Shown here piece after piece: positions 47,509 to 57,961 of a stretch of 64,000 nt of DNA; the first letter of the stretch is position 1; every line of letters starts with the position of its first letter. The DNA is taken from NCBI GenBank assembly GCA_026182355.1, contig JAPFBL010000104.1, positions 1,295,501 through 1,359,500 of the forward strand, read 5' to 3'. Origin of the DNA: Hermatobates lingyangjiaoensis (Eukaryota; Arthropoda; Insecta; Hemiptera; Hermatobatidae). Both the position numbers and the translations under genes were made by a program. The notes under the pieces are model-generated. The model saw only the letters and a list, made by a program, of their open reading frames with translations, did not search any database and was not told the origin of the DNA.

Positions 47509-47513
<5 letters not shown>
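46958..47513. other. IFT80 intron after exon D, nothing recognised
   Basis: Begins with a GTAATT donor. AT-rich, ending at a (TA)n tract (about 47514-47547). Confidence 0.45.
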
Positions 47514-47549
<36 letters not shown>

Positions 47550-47649
47550 CACTGATAAAACGAAATACGATCCAAACTGGACACAAAACGAGTTCGAGAT
47601 TAACAAAGAGCAACACACAAAGTAGGGAAACACACTTACAGATTCAAAT

Positions 47650-47670
47650 TTTCGGGTAATCCGTCTTCAG
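47650..47670 (-). ncRNA. Hammerhead-ribozyme-like core in PLE-6 left arm
   Basis: CTGAAGA, extra C, a two-base-pair GG/CC helix II with an ATTAC-like loop, GAAA. Helix II is very short, so activity is doubtful. The right-arm copy (48829-48849) has TTGAAGA, a change in an invariant base. Confidence 0.4.
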
Positions 47671-48220
47671 GAGAAAAGAGAATGGGAGACCAAGCACGTT
47701 GTAGGCGCAACGGCAACTAACCAACCCGGCAACCGCCAGCGCTGTCAACCGTACCCGTCTCCTATATCTAATTAGGAGAAGATATAAACAGAAACTTAGA
47801 TAAGCAGTACTGGTTAGGTAAAACTATAAATAGGTGAAAAATTATAAACAATATAAGATAAAAACAAACTATAAAAAAACAAAAATAATGATAGAGAAAA
47901 GAAGAAAAAAAAATAAATAAAAATAAATACAATACAAAAAACTTGCATTGGTTGTTTTAGTAAATAAAAGATAGAGACTGAATAAAAGGGTAAGTATGGG
48001 AAACTAGTTAAGAATAAGAATTTAGAAAAATAAAATAGGATAAAACAAACTAGTGGTAAGTGAAGAAGACAAAATAGATATACAAAAAATATACGAAAGA
48101 GGAAAAAAGAAATAAGTACTAGAGAATAAAGAATACTGGAAAATAAATACATTAAAAAAAAAAAAATTATCTTTTAAGGTTAAGTCCAGGTGCACTGCGC
48201 GCCCCGAGCAACCAGAATAG

Positions 48221-48318
48221 ATTCCCCCTGGTGATAATAACGTGACCCTTAGAGCCTCTGAGGAGGCTCACATCTGGTTGCTCGGGGCGCGCAGTGTACC
48301 TGGACTTAACCTTAAAAG
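48221..48318 (+). pseudogene. PLE-6 endonuclease C-terminus
   Basis: [20 protein letters not shown] then LGARSVPGLNLKR. The expected TAA after the final Arg is TCA in this copy, so the frame runs on. The left arm keeps the TAA but has only about 15 codons. Both are 5'-truncated fossils. Confidence 0.75.
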
Positions 48319-48911
48319 ATCATTTTTTTTTTTTTTTAATGTATTTATTTTTCAGTATTCTTTATTCTCTAGTACTTATTTCTTTTTTCCTCTTTCGTAT
48401 ATTTTTTGTATATCTATTTTGTCTTCTTCACTTACCACTAGTTTGTTTTATCCTATTTTATTTTTCTAAAATCTTATACTTAACTAGTTTCCCATACTTA
48501 CCCTTTTATTCAGTCTCTATCTTTTATTTACTAAAACAACCAATGCAAGTTTTTTGTATTGTATTTATTTTTATTTATTTATTTATTTTTTTTTCTTCTT
48601 TTCTCTATCATTATTTTTGTTTTTTTATAGTTTGTTTTTATCTTATATTGTTTATAATTTTTCACCTATTTATAGTTTTACCTAACCAGTACTGCTTATC
48701 TAAGTTTCTGTTTATATCTTCTCCTAATTAGATATAGGAGACGGGTACGGTTGACAGCGCTGGCGGTTGCCGGGTTGGTTACTTGCCGTTGCGCCTACAA
48801 CGTGCTTGGTCTCCCATTCTCTTTTCTCTTGAAGACGGATTACCCGAAAATTTGAGTCTGTAAGTGTGTTTCCCTACTTTGTGTGTTGCTCTTTGTTAAT
48901 CTCGAACTCGT

Positions 48912-49110
48912 ATATATATATATATACTTAAAATAAACTGTGACAGATAGAATAAAACGTAACAAAGGACTAATTTTTCACTATTTCGACCGTTATGGTG
49001 GTCATCCTTTGGAGAAGAAATGGATTGACGGAGGGAAGACAGTAAACTGATATATATATATATATAACAATTAAAAGAAACAGTCCAGCGGACTTTTTTA
49101 CAATAAAAAT

Positions 49111-49161
<51 letters not shown>
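48912..49161. mobile_element. Terminal-repeat-like fragment between (TA)n tracts
   Basis: On the minus strand near 48985-49010, GGATGACC ... GGTCGAAATAGTG has the layout of a hammerhead core with the first bases lost. (TA)n tracts lie at 48911-48927, 49051-49066 and 49119-49161. Confidence 0.4.
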
Positions 49162-49164
<3 letters not shown>

Positions 49165-49350
49165 AGATTTCACATGAACACGTGAACTAACAATCAATTA
49201 TCAAACAAGAATATGCAATGAAAAAAAAACTAAGTTACTTTCAATCGTAACCGGTCCTCGCCAGGGTTTAGTTAGGTTTTTGACTCTGACGACGACTGCT
49301 TCTCCTGGTTGAAACATCGTAGTCTGTTTTTTCCCATTTCATATTGTGGT
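49162..49350. repeat. Head-to-head PLE terminal repeats (family B), degraded
   Basis: The start (AACAATCAATTATCAAACAA) and the end (CCCATTTCATATTGTGGTTA) are inverted family B sequences meeting near 49270. Compare 41098-41276. Core bases are mutated in both arms. Confidence 0.55.
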
Positions 49351-49367
49351 TATATATATATATATAT

Positions 49368-49577
49368 ATTATTGAAAATGACACCATATGTAGCTGATAC
49401 GTGTTTTTTAACAAGTTTCTCAATTTTTCTAAATAACACTCTCGTTATTTCGTCTACACAATAAAGTACATCTCCTATGATCGACATGTTTCGAATGATC
49501 AACATTCATCATCAGGACGTGAATAAGATCTAAATAAGAAACAGGTATCAGCTAAATTTGGTGTCATTTTCAATAAT
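49368..49577. repeat. Foldback element with hammerhead-like core
   Basis: Outer inverted repeats of about 32 bp (TATTGAAAATGACACCATAT against its complement near 49546-49577). Between them, minus-strand core 49489-49515: CTGATGA, extra T, helix II GAATG/CATTC, GAAA, then ACATGT for helix III and C at the cleavage position. Confidence 0.62.
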
Positions 49578-49612
49578 GTGTGTGTCAAAGAAGGACTGCT
49601 ACCAAAATTTAC

Positions 49613-49615
<3 letters not shown>

Positions 49616-49678
<63 letters not shown>
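49616..49678. repeat. (TA)n(GT)n microsatellite
   Basis: About 16 TA units pass directly into about 14 GT units. Confidence 0.93.
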
Positions 49679-49680
<2 letters not shown>

Positions 49681-50199
49681 ATCGTTATATTTTGAGATCT
49701 TGAGATTTCTAATGTGAAATATAATATTTCTTGAATAATTCAGAATGGTAATTTTCTTAATCATAACTAAGTCTTCCGATAACTTCATGTAATAGTATTT
49801 TGGGACTACAGGTATTGTCAGATACCAATTGTATAGCCGAGGTATACTATCAGTTAGTGAATCATAAACAGGGAATAGGTCCTGGTTAACAACCCTCGTA
49901 TTATATTATACGATAGGTTTGGCATCTTTGTGTCAATTACTTGACAAAAGTAGTTTGTAATTTATATACGAATCACAAAAGTAATTTGTATGTTAATCTA
50001 CCTCAGTAAATGTTAATTAATATACAAATGAGAGAAAAGTTGAAATGCAAAGTCGATTATGAAGTTTTTGTGTGGATCAGTTAATACATCAAGTTAATTT
50101 CTCATTCCTCATAAAATGCACTATTTTTAAGTATAATTTCAATTAGATCCTCACAAGCATTCGGATTCAATCATAAATCATATTTTTCGATTTTATAGG
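49679..50199. other. AT-rich DNA, nothing recognised
   Basis: No supported feature. Confidence 0.4.
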
Positions 50200-50590
50200 T
50201 AATCTGAAAATTCTTTTCGTTATTGTTGCTTTCTTGATTATGCCAAAGTTTTAAAATTCAAGAGTAAATAGTTTTGGAGAATAAAATATCTAAAAACACA
50301 TTTTGGCAAAATAAAAGTGACTTCCTCATTATGCATAATTGCTTCCAAACAACAGGGCATATTACACTATGAGGCTCATTTTTGTGTAAAATATTATTTT
50401 AATCCACCGAAGATTGTAGAATAGCGTCCCCACAAACGTCTAGATTCACAACCCCCCACCCAGCCAAACACGATGTCAAAATCGAAAATACGTCATAAAA
50501 CGCCTTTGGGGGACCTAAAACATGCAAACCCGTCAAAATCTCGAGGTCACATATTTTCACAAACATTATACTTTCCTTTTATGTAAAAAT
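50200..50590 (+). repeat. 5'-truncated copy of the 1.6-kb repeat family
   Basis: Follows the family order: AAAATTCAAGAGT, TTTTGGCAAAATAAAAGTGA, CTCATTTTTGTGTAAAATAT, a CCCCCCACCC tract, then GTCAAAATCTCGAGGTCA and a degenerate terminal ACTTTCCTTTTATGTAAAA. More diverged than the tandem pair. Confidence 0.7.
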
Positions 50591-50654
50591 AAAATACATC
50601 AGCCTTAACTAACGTGCTAATCAATAACCAACTGCACTTCCATAAATGAATTTA

Positions 50655-50787
50655 TATATAAAGCTTAAACCACAATGGAAAAAGGAAACAATAGAAATAA
50701 ATGCTCTGATGATATACATACATTGAAAGGCCTCGGAGCATTTATTTCTATTCTTTTCCTTTTTTCATTGTGGTTTAAGCTTCATTG
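50655..50787. repeat. Palindromic foldback, about 45-bp arms
   Basis: AAGCTTAAACCACAATGG and AACAATAGAAATAAATGCTC reappear inverted at the right side, with a spacer of about 35 bp that contains TCTGATGATA. Possibly another terminal-repeat pair with a decayed core. Confidence 0.65.
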
Positions 50788-50837
50788 ATTGTATCACGTG
50801 TTTATTTATTATGATTTTTGTGCATATATATATATAT

Positions 50838-50997
50838 AGTTTAATATAGACAAAGAAACATAGAGAAATCAAAAGAACACACTTACAGTCTCTAATTTTC
50901 GGTTTGAACCGTCTCCTGAAGACGGTTCAAACCAAAAATTAGAGACTGTAAGTGTATTCTTTTGATTTCTCTATGTTTCTTTGTCTATATTGAACTA
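50838..50997. repeat. Head-to-head PLE family A terminal repeats, 80-bp arms
   Basis: An almost perfect palindrome centred near 50917. Each arm is the end of family A (TAGAGACTGTAAGTG and so on). The fusion point lies inside the hammerhead-like core: the left arm has lost CTGA, and the right arm keeps CTGAAGA but has AAAA instead of GAAA. It is flanked by (TA)n, and the family A extension (CGTTTTGGATCGTATTTCC) follows to about 51035. Confidence 0.8.
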
Positions 50998-51037
50998 TAT
51001 TTGTCCGTTTTGGATCGTATTTCCAACGAAAAAGTAT

Positions 51038-51052
51038 ATATATCTATATATA

Positions 51053-51121
<69 letters not shown>
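51038..51121. repeat. (TA)n microsatellite
   Basis: About 80 bp of TA units with TATC interruptions at the left. Confidence 0.95.
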
Positions 51122-51123
<2 letters not shown>

Positions 51124-52370
51124 AAGCCCAATGGGTTTACTAAATTGCTAAAATACAAATTTTGTTATTTTTTAAATAAATTATAACCATACGTATTAGG
51201 CATAATCATTGTAGATGTCATAAAAGACTAGCAAATGAACGCCATTCATCGTAATTGGACATTTATGCTTATCGTATTATGTTTTTATACTTATTAGAGT
51301 AAAAGAGCATTATAGTTTAAAATTTAATTATTTTTAATTGGAATGGTGCCTTTAGATGTTTAAGATTTGCCTTGTTAGCTCTGTTGTCCATTTTCCCTAA
51401 CTTTTTCTTTACAATTTGTAATTAACGAACCAGATTAATTTAAATTACCAGGGTGTCCGTAAACTGTCTTTGAATTAAAAAAAAATATCGCACAGGTAAA
51501 TTCATAAACAAATGGGAGAAATGTTTAAATGGAAAGTTGATTTCAAGTTGTTGTTTGGCTCATTTAATATAATTATAAAGGAACAGGAGGTAGTTCAGCA
51601 AAGCACAACTAGAGAGAAGTCCACTTCATTATCATATTGTGTTTAGTTTCCGTGAAACGTTGAACTTGTTTAATCACTGAAATAATCCCGGAGTACTATT
51701 AACATGGTGAAAGCCATGTTAACAGTGGACTCTTTATATACTCTAGTTCTTGCAAGAGTTGCCCTTCCTAAGTTACAATCTCTAATTTTTGAGTACAACA
51801 CCAGTTACAACACCTTCCTCGTTTTATAAGTTTCTACTCTAATTTACAACTTTTCAAGAGTGATAGTGCATATATTCCATACTTATTTTTCCTGTTATTG
51901 TGTCTATTTGTTTGAGGAACTTTTCTACAAAACATTTGAAATTATTATTAATAGTTTAACGTGTTTTAGTATTCATTTGTCCTCAAGTTAGTCTGTTCAA
52001 TTATGACTGATCTGCGAATAGTTTTTTTTTTATTTTCGGCATAATCTCTTACTCCAAATAATGTATAGTAATCAGAAAAATATAAATCTTGACTGACACC
52101 ATCAATTGTCTATATTAGGAATGTATCTAAAAGTGTTGAAATCACATATCAAATTAGTCCATGGGTTCTCAACATAGTCCAAATGGACACTCCGGAGTCC
52201 AAGAGTAAAAAAAGTAGTAATATCGGGTTAAATAGTTTGTAATAAGTGTTCTATGCCTAATTGATATTTATATATCATTATACCATAACGACAGACAAAT
52301 ATATCAATGCCATAGCGACCTGACCGTGAGAATATTCAAATAGTAGCAATAAAACAGACGTAATGCTATT
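51122..52370. other. AT-rich DNA, nothing recognised
   Basis: No exon, repeat end or foldback recognised. Confidence 0.4.
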
Positions 52371-52453
52371 AACCTATTAGTAACTAGTAACCTATTAGTA
52401 ACTAGTAACCTATTAGTAACTAGTAACCTATTAGTAACTAGTAACCTATTAGT
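52371..52453. repeat. 18-bp minisatellite, about 4.6 copies
   Basis: Identical tandem units AACCTATTAGTAACTAGT. The unit is itself rich in the near-palindromic TAGTAACTA. Confidence 0.92.
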
Positions 52454-53029
52454 TAGTCATAATGTATAATCATAATGTAATATTTTAAAATGTTATATTA
52501 GTTTTTTTGACGTGATTTTTTTTAATATCATTAATAAAATAAAAAAAAAGATATATTTGTGGCTGTTTTAAAAATATTGTTGGCTACTAAAATTTAAAAT
52601 GTATTTAACATATATAATGGAAATAATTATTTATTAAATTTTTATTTAATTACTGTCACATTTTTTCGAAAATTTCATGCACAAAATTACATTTTTTAAA
52701 AAATAGAGGGTCCGAAGATGACAAGATATTTCTCAGAGGCTTGAAAGGAGACAAGCGTTGCGTAGCCCTTAGATGTATCGTTTGACAAAGCCAAATGAAA
52801 CTTGTCTGGTGCATAGACCTTAGCATGGTTATGAATTCTTTATATTGTCGGTGGGAAAGGTACTTTATGATCTATTATATCATGAGATATACTAATTTTT
52901 TTACTATTTTTGATATTGTAAAATATAGTAGTTTTAATATTATGTTACGTACGTAGTATTTTTCTTTTTGAATATAGCTTTCTAAAAATTTTATGAATTT
53001 TGAATTATTACAACAGGTAATATAAGATT
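52454..53029. other. AT-rich DNA, nothing recognised
   Basis: No supported feature. Confidence 0.4.
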
Positions 53030-53526
53030 AATTTTACTTTCATCGTCAAATGGTATTGTTTGTATCCCCTCATAAGCTATTAGATTGAATGATAAGTCAA
53101 CATTTATACATTTTTTTAAAAATAAGATATTTTTAATTATTTAAAAAATCTGAGAATTTTTTCAGTTATTACATTTGTTTTTTTCATGGTAATGCTAAAA
53201 TTTTAAGAGTTAGTCGTTTAGTAGAAAAAAATGTTATCTAAAAACATACTTTGGCAAAAAAATGACTTTTTCACCGCTCACAAAAAAAGGGTTCATCTAT
53301 ACTATGAGGCCCATTTCTTGTGAAATATTAATTTGATCCATCAAAGATTCTGAACCGTAGCGTGTACACAAGCTTTAGGATACAAAGCCACCCACCCACA
53401 CACAGACGCAGACATCATCGAAAAACTTTATAAAACAACTCTGAGAACCTCAAAACATGTGATTCTGTAAAAATCTCGAGACCGGATTTTTTCACAATCA
53501 CTATACTTTACTTATAGTAAAGCAAA
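53030..53526 (+). repeat. 5'-truncated copy of the 1.6-kb repeat family
   Basis: Starts near GGTATTGTTTGTATCCCCTC, keeps TTGATCCATCAAAGATTCTG, the CCACCCACCCACAC tract and the palindromic terminal ACTTTACTTATAGTAAAG. About 500 bp of the 3' part of the unit. Confidence 0.75.
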
Positions 53527-54021
53527 AACTGCAACTATTAAGCTCCGTCTGTCTTATTCTTTTAACTGTCATATTCCTTTAACTTAATCTTATTAGTAAT
53601 TCATCACAATTACTTAGGTACTTTAAATTTAGAATATTTATTGAAAGAATGAAATGGTATGATATTAATTACTAATTATTTCGCATATCAACCATTCATA
53701 TGATATAAAATATAAAAGGAAATACAATGTTTGTGTTTATTTATTTTGCCTTTATTATCTGTAAACGTGATGTCCAAAAGAAACTGACAATATTAACATC
53801 TGGAATTCTCCTTCACTAGCGAATAATCTATCATATGACATTTCTAGTTTCTTTATTTGATTTTGTGATTTTATTATTAATAGCTTTTAATGAAGGTTAC
53901 AAATCTAAGTTCGTACTTTTGGTTTCATGTCAGATCTTATGTTTGGTAATTTTATTCCCTAAAGGATTAAGTTTAGTGAAGAAAAATATTTTAAGTCAGT
54001 ACCACAAATACTTTAATTTGC
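53527..54021. other. AT-rich DNA, nothing recognised
   Basis: A 78-codon open frame (53835-54071) runs into the next terminal repeat and has no family resemblance. Confidence 0.4.
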
Positions 54022-54225
54022 AATGCGTTTCGAACACTCAGTGTTCATCATCAGGAACATCTACAACATAAAGACAAATTTGTTTACCTAAAATAAAATG
54101 TTTAGGTAATTTTAGTTAATGAAAACGTTTTTTTCCCTTTATATAGCTTCAAAATGTGTATTCATTTTTGTGTTTATATTGTAGACCTATCTGATGATGA
54201 ACACTAATTGTTCGAAACGCGTTGT
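54022..54225. mobile_element. Inverted pair of hammerhead-bearing terminal repeats
   Basis: Minus-strand core 54028-54054: CTGATGA, extra T, helix II GAACAC/GTGTTC with loop TGA, GAAA. Plus-strand core 54191-54217: CTGATGA, extra T, helix II GAACA/TGTTC, GAAA, then ACGCGT. The two point away from each other with about 135 bp between. Same family as 6235-6413. Confidence 0.65.
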
Positions 54226-54758
54226 AAAATAAAAGAATTTGTGGTAAAGACTTAATGTATTCTTTTTCACTATCATAAATAAATACCACACAATAACTGC
54301 GTCCATAGCTCTGGGTTAAGTTCAAATTGATAGTAATTTTACATATTCCTTTGCATCATTGAATTACAGTCATTCATGTCGATACCACACTTTCTACGCG
54401 TTTTTCAAACACTAGAAATAAACCATTAAAATTACATTTTTATCAGAAATTAGAAAAATTCAGACGTGGTTTTAAATTAAATCAAACCAGTCTATGGTTC
54501 GTTTTCTTTTAGCGGTTACATTTACAGTAAACTTGAGTGTGTCACTCGAGATTTTTGTGTTCTTTGTTATGAGGCATCAGACTATATTTGAACCAATCGT
54601 AACAGATATAGTACAAATGCATAACCAACGAATTCTTTAACCTATTTAAACGATGTTTTAAAAGATCAAAATGACAAAGAAACAAACGACAAAAATTGAA
54701 AGCAATAATAAATTATTAAATATAGTTAATGGGCTAGTTCCACTGAGGTTAGTAATAT
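54226..54758. other. AT-rich DNA, nothing recognised
   Basis: No supported feature. Confidence 0.4.
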
Positions 54759-54962
54759 TAGAATTAGTAATAATACAATCCGTCATACCTCGTAAAGTCG
54801 GGTCCGTCTGGATCCCATCTTCAAGAGCACCTAACTGACTTTGAATGTTATTTTCCTATAACCTACCTATATATATCATCTACATTGTGGAATCAGTGTT
54901 GTCTGTGTAGTTAAATCTGAGACTTTACGAGGTATGACGGATTGTATTATTACTAATTCTAA
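54759..54962. mobile_element. Foldback element with perfect 42-bp terminal inverted repeats
   Basis: Bases 54759-54800 and 54921-54962 are exact reverse complements, from TTAGAATTAGTAATAATAC inwards to CGTCATACCTCGTAAAGTC. The interior is 120 bp, non-coding. The GTCATACCTCG core is shared with 23877-24037. Perfect repeats suggest recent movement. Confidence 0.8.
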
Positions 54963-57829
54963 TAAATTATTAGGTACAAAGTGATGACATTGACTGACCA
55001 AATGTTACATTGACATGCCTAAATACATTGAGTTGATTGTTGATCATGGACGAGTTTAGAAACATAAGGTAGAAAACTTAAGAGTAATGATATTCTTTAC
55101 TGGAATAATGTATCGCAAAATATGCATCAATTGTCTGGTCAAGAGAATTTGCAATCTCACTTGAGATATACGTATATGACAAGACGTTGTTTTAAAACTT
55201 ATTGCACACTGTCATTCCATAAGTCCAATAACTGCACGATAGAAGCCGTAAGATTTCTGTTCAAACTTCATCGTTTATTTAAAAAGAATGTTCTATTCGA
55301 CCAGCTTGTTTTTTTTTGCTACCAAGACAAACGACAGAAAAGAAGTATATTTAAAGTTTATACCTAGAATCGTAAAACTTTTAACACACCTATTTTAAGG
55401 GATGAAATGGAATTTTAGGGGGATGTAAAACTAGAATTCGCCTTTTAGAAGAAAAACTAGAGACAACAACTTTTTTATTATTTTTTTTAACTGTTATTGA
55501 ATGTTCTTAATATTTCTATATTCAATTTTATTAAACTTTATTTTCAAACTGGATGAGTGTGAAAAATAATTTCAATGATTGATGAGTTCATATTGTAATA
55601 ATATATTAAAGTGGAAGTACATTTGGAACTTTAAGATGTTCAAAGCTATAAGTGACAGTTACAGTGGAGTAGTTATAAAGGAGGAAGCATGAGATAACAT
55701 AATCTTTTACTGAAGTAATCTGATATACCTAATATAATAAACTTACCATCTGTTTGTGTGTTACCACACTCCTGGATGGACATAAGCAACATACGCCTCC
55801 ATATTCATATATATTCCATAACTATGTGAACCAGACTGCTTGAAAATTTATGTTTATTTACGTATTTTACTTCTGAGCTGTGTAATGACATCATACATAC
55901 AGTTTTTACGACTTTTTGGATTTTGGTACTGTTTCAGTTCATATTGTATATGCTTCCTGTATGTGGTATCGTTAGTGATGTATTGATGAGGTCTTATGAA
56001 GAGCTTTTCAAGAGATCTCTACATATAAATCTGATAAAGTTATAAAAATTAAGTGAATTACAAAATAGAGAGCTATTATGATTCAAGTATTTTTAACGAA
56101 AATCTAAAAATCACTTAGACAATTATATATTTTATTCTACTTCATCTAAGCTCTGAAAGTTTATGTCCAATTTTAAGTTCCTAAAATTTGAATTTGTCAT
56201 TAGTTAACATATATTTTGAAATTCACTTGTCGGTGATAGATTAAAATTAAACTTATCATTTTGACTAATATTTTTTATTATTTTCTTTGCATCGAGATTT
56301 GTTGATGTTTCATGCATTTATAATTGCGTTGAAGTAAAATAAACAAAATTGTTATTTTAAGATTAAATGAACCATTAAGTTCTGGAAAAAAAACTTAAAA
56401 TATGTAGATGTAACATTTAAAAAAAGTTTGAAAAATTAACTCAGGGTTATGATATATGACTTAACATGTGCAAAAGAAAGTGGAGAATAGTAATTTGTGG
56501 GAATTTTTTTTAATGAATAGGAGATATCATAGACATTAAATTTTACACCAGCAATAAGCCTGCTGTAACGTGGTACATTTATTCTAAAACGTTTTACGTT
56601 TTTTCAAGACGAAAAAAATAATTTGTTGGTCTGATATGTAATTTATTAAAATTAATAATTTTGAAGTTTTTTCTACCATCAAATAATGGTAGATAATAAA
56701 CTAATGGTGATAGTTATGGTGAATACTCAAGTTTTAATTAAGTAACCGAAGATAAGAAACAATGGTCGTGGTTAAGAATGGCTTAGGTAGCTCTACGAGT
56801 TATCACTTCCCGGAAATGTGGTTTACCCCCCTAGTTTGAATGATGGTGAGTCGACAATAATTCTCATTTTGTTCAGTCCCAAATGCATTAAACCTATAAA
56901 AAAATGAATTTTGAAAAAATTCGAACAATAATACAAAGTAATTAATTCATCGTTACTTCCATAACATCAATCATAAAAATAATAAAGCACAAAATAACAT
57001 TACTGCTAAACGTGTTTGAAGTCAATTGCCAGAGAAATGAACACAGATAGCATTGACTATCTGAATACAAAAAGGGGTACTTTAACATGTCGTAAACATC
57101 GTAACATAGTCACGAATAATGAATATAATTTTGATGCAAAAGAGTTATTTACACTGAGATAATCATAAACTAATATACAATTATATAACTACCTGGATAA
57201 ATATTAATAGATATAATTAATTATATGGAAGTGATAACCACGTAAAAAGAACTGGCAAAAGTCAGTTTTATATTTGAATACCAGTTGTCATTATGAGAAG
57301 AAGTGGTATACTGGAACTAGAAAGTTCAGAAAAACTAGGAGCGTCAAACAAAAAAAATGTAAATGCGTTATTTTTATCCTAATAGGTATATCTTGTCGAT
57401 TTTTTTATCCAAAAACTTATGTATATATAGTTAAACTGTACATGAGATAAGCAGGAAGTCAAAAGCAAATGAAACAGACCAAAAACATCAACAATTGAAG
57501 TTTTTAACGACAGATTATGGTGACAGAAAAAAATTTGTGCCTATGAAGTACAATAGGGATAATACATTCAGTTTTAGATCAACTGATAATTCCCTGGGTC
57601 GGTGTAGGCAACTTTAAACTAAGAATATAGCTTTTTCGTATGAGCTCTTCATTACTCTCAATAATTAGTCTCTGTAATAATATAATATTATTTTAAAAAA
57701 AATTTGTTACATTAGGACAGTATTGCTCGAATAACGTAATGGGAGGGGAAAGTCACTCACTCTCAGCTGGAACTTGTCGCATTTTATAAATCAATAATTT
57801 CTTATTGATTTGAAATCCTTATTTTTTAG
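54963..57829. other. 2.9 kb of AT-rich DNA without supported features
   Basis: An 81-codon open frame at 55122-55367 contains IEAVRFLFKLHRLFKKNV but lacks splice sites or a known domain. Confidence 0.4.
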
Positions 57830-57961
57830 ATATACTAAAGAACAGTTGGGATTACTGTTTTAATGTAGCAGCGAATGGAAGTGCTTACGCGTTATATAAA
57901 CTGATTTATAAGAAAAAGTTTGATTGTTGGGAAAGAGAACATGATGACAGCCACTTGTTGA
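57830..57961 (+). other. Candidate exon of unknown gene (132 bp)
   Basis: A good acceptor (CCTTATTTTTTAG) and a strong donor (A|GTGAGTAT) bound 43 open codons in AT-rich DNA, phase 1 at both ends: ILKNSWDYCFNVAANGSAYA then LYKLIYKKKFDCWEREHDDS. The exon is not recognised as IFT80 or any family I know. Chance is possible. Same strand as IFT80, 10.9 kb after exon D. Confidence 0.22.

Larger units (their letters stand above)
47588..48911. mobile_element. PLE-6 palindrome: two head-to-head 3' ends
   Basis: Arms 47588-48216 and 48273-48911 are inverted copies with a 56-bp spacer. Each arm is the 3' end of a CGRRGC-lineage PLE: a few terminal codons, a T-rich untranslated region and a terminal repeat with a hammerhead-like core. 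Minor substitutions and indels separate the arms, so it is older than the 8-kb palindrome. (TA)n tracts lie at both outer sides. Confidence 0.82.

Noticed and set aside
47814..48152. 112-codon and 145-codon Phe/Leu-rich frames at 47814-48152 (-) and 48294-48731 (+), resembling membrane proteins
   Set aside because: They translate the T-rich 3' untranslated region of PLE-6. The hydrophobicity comes from T richness.
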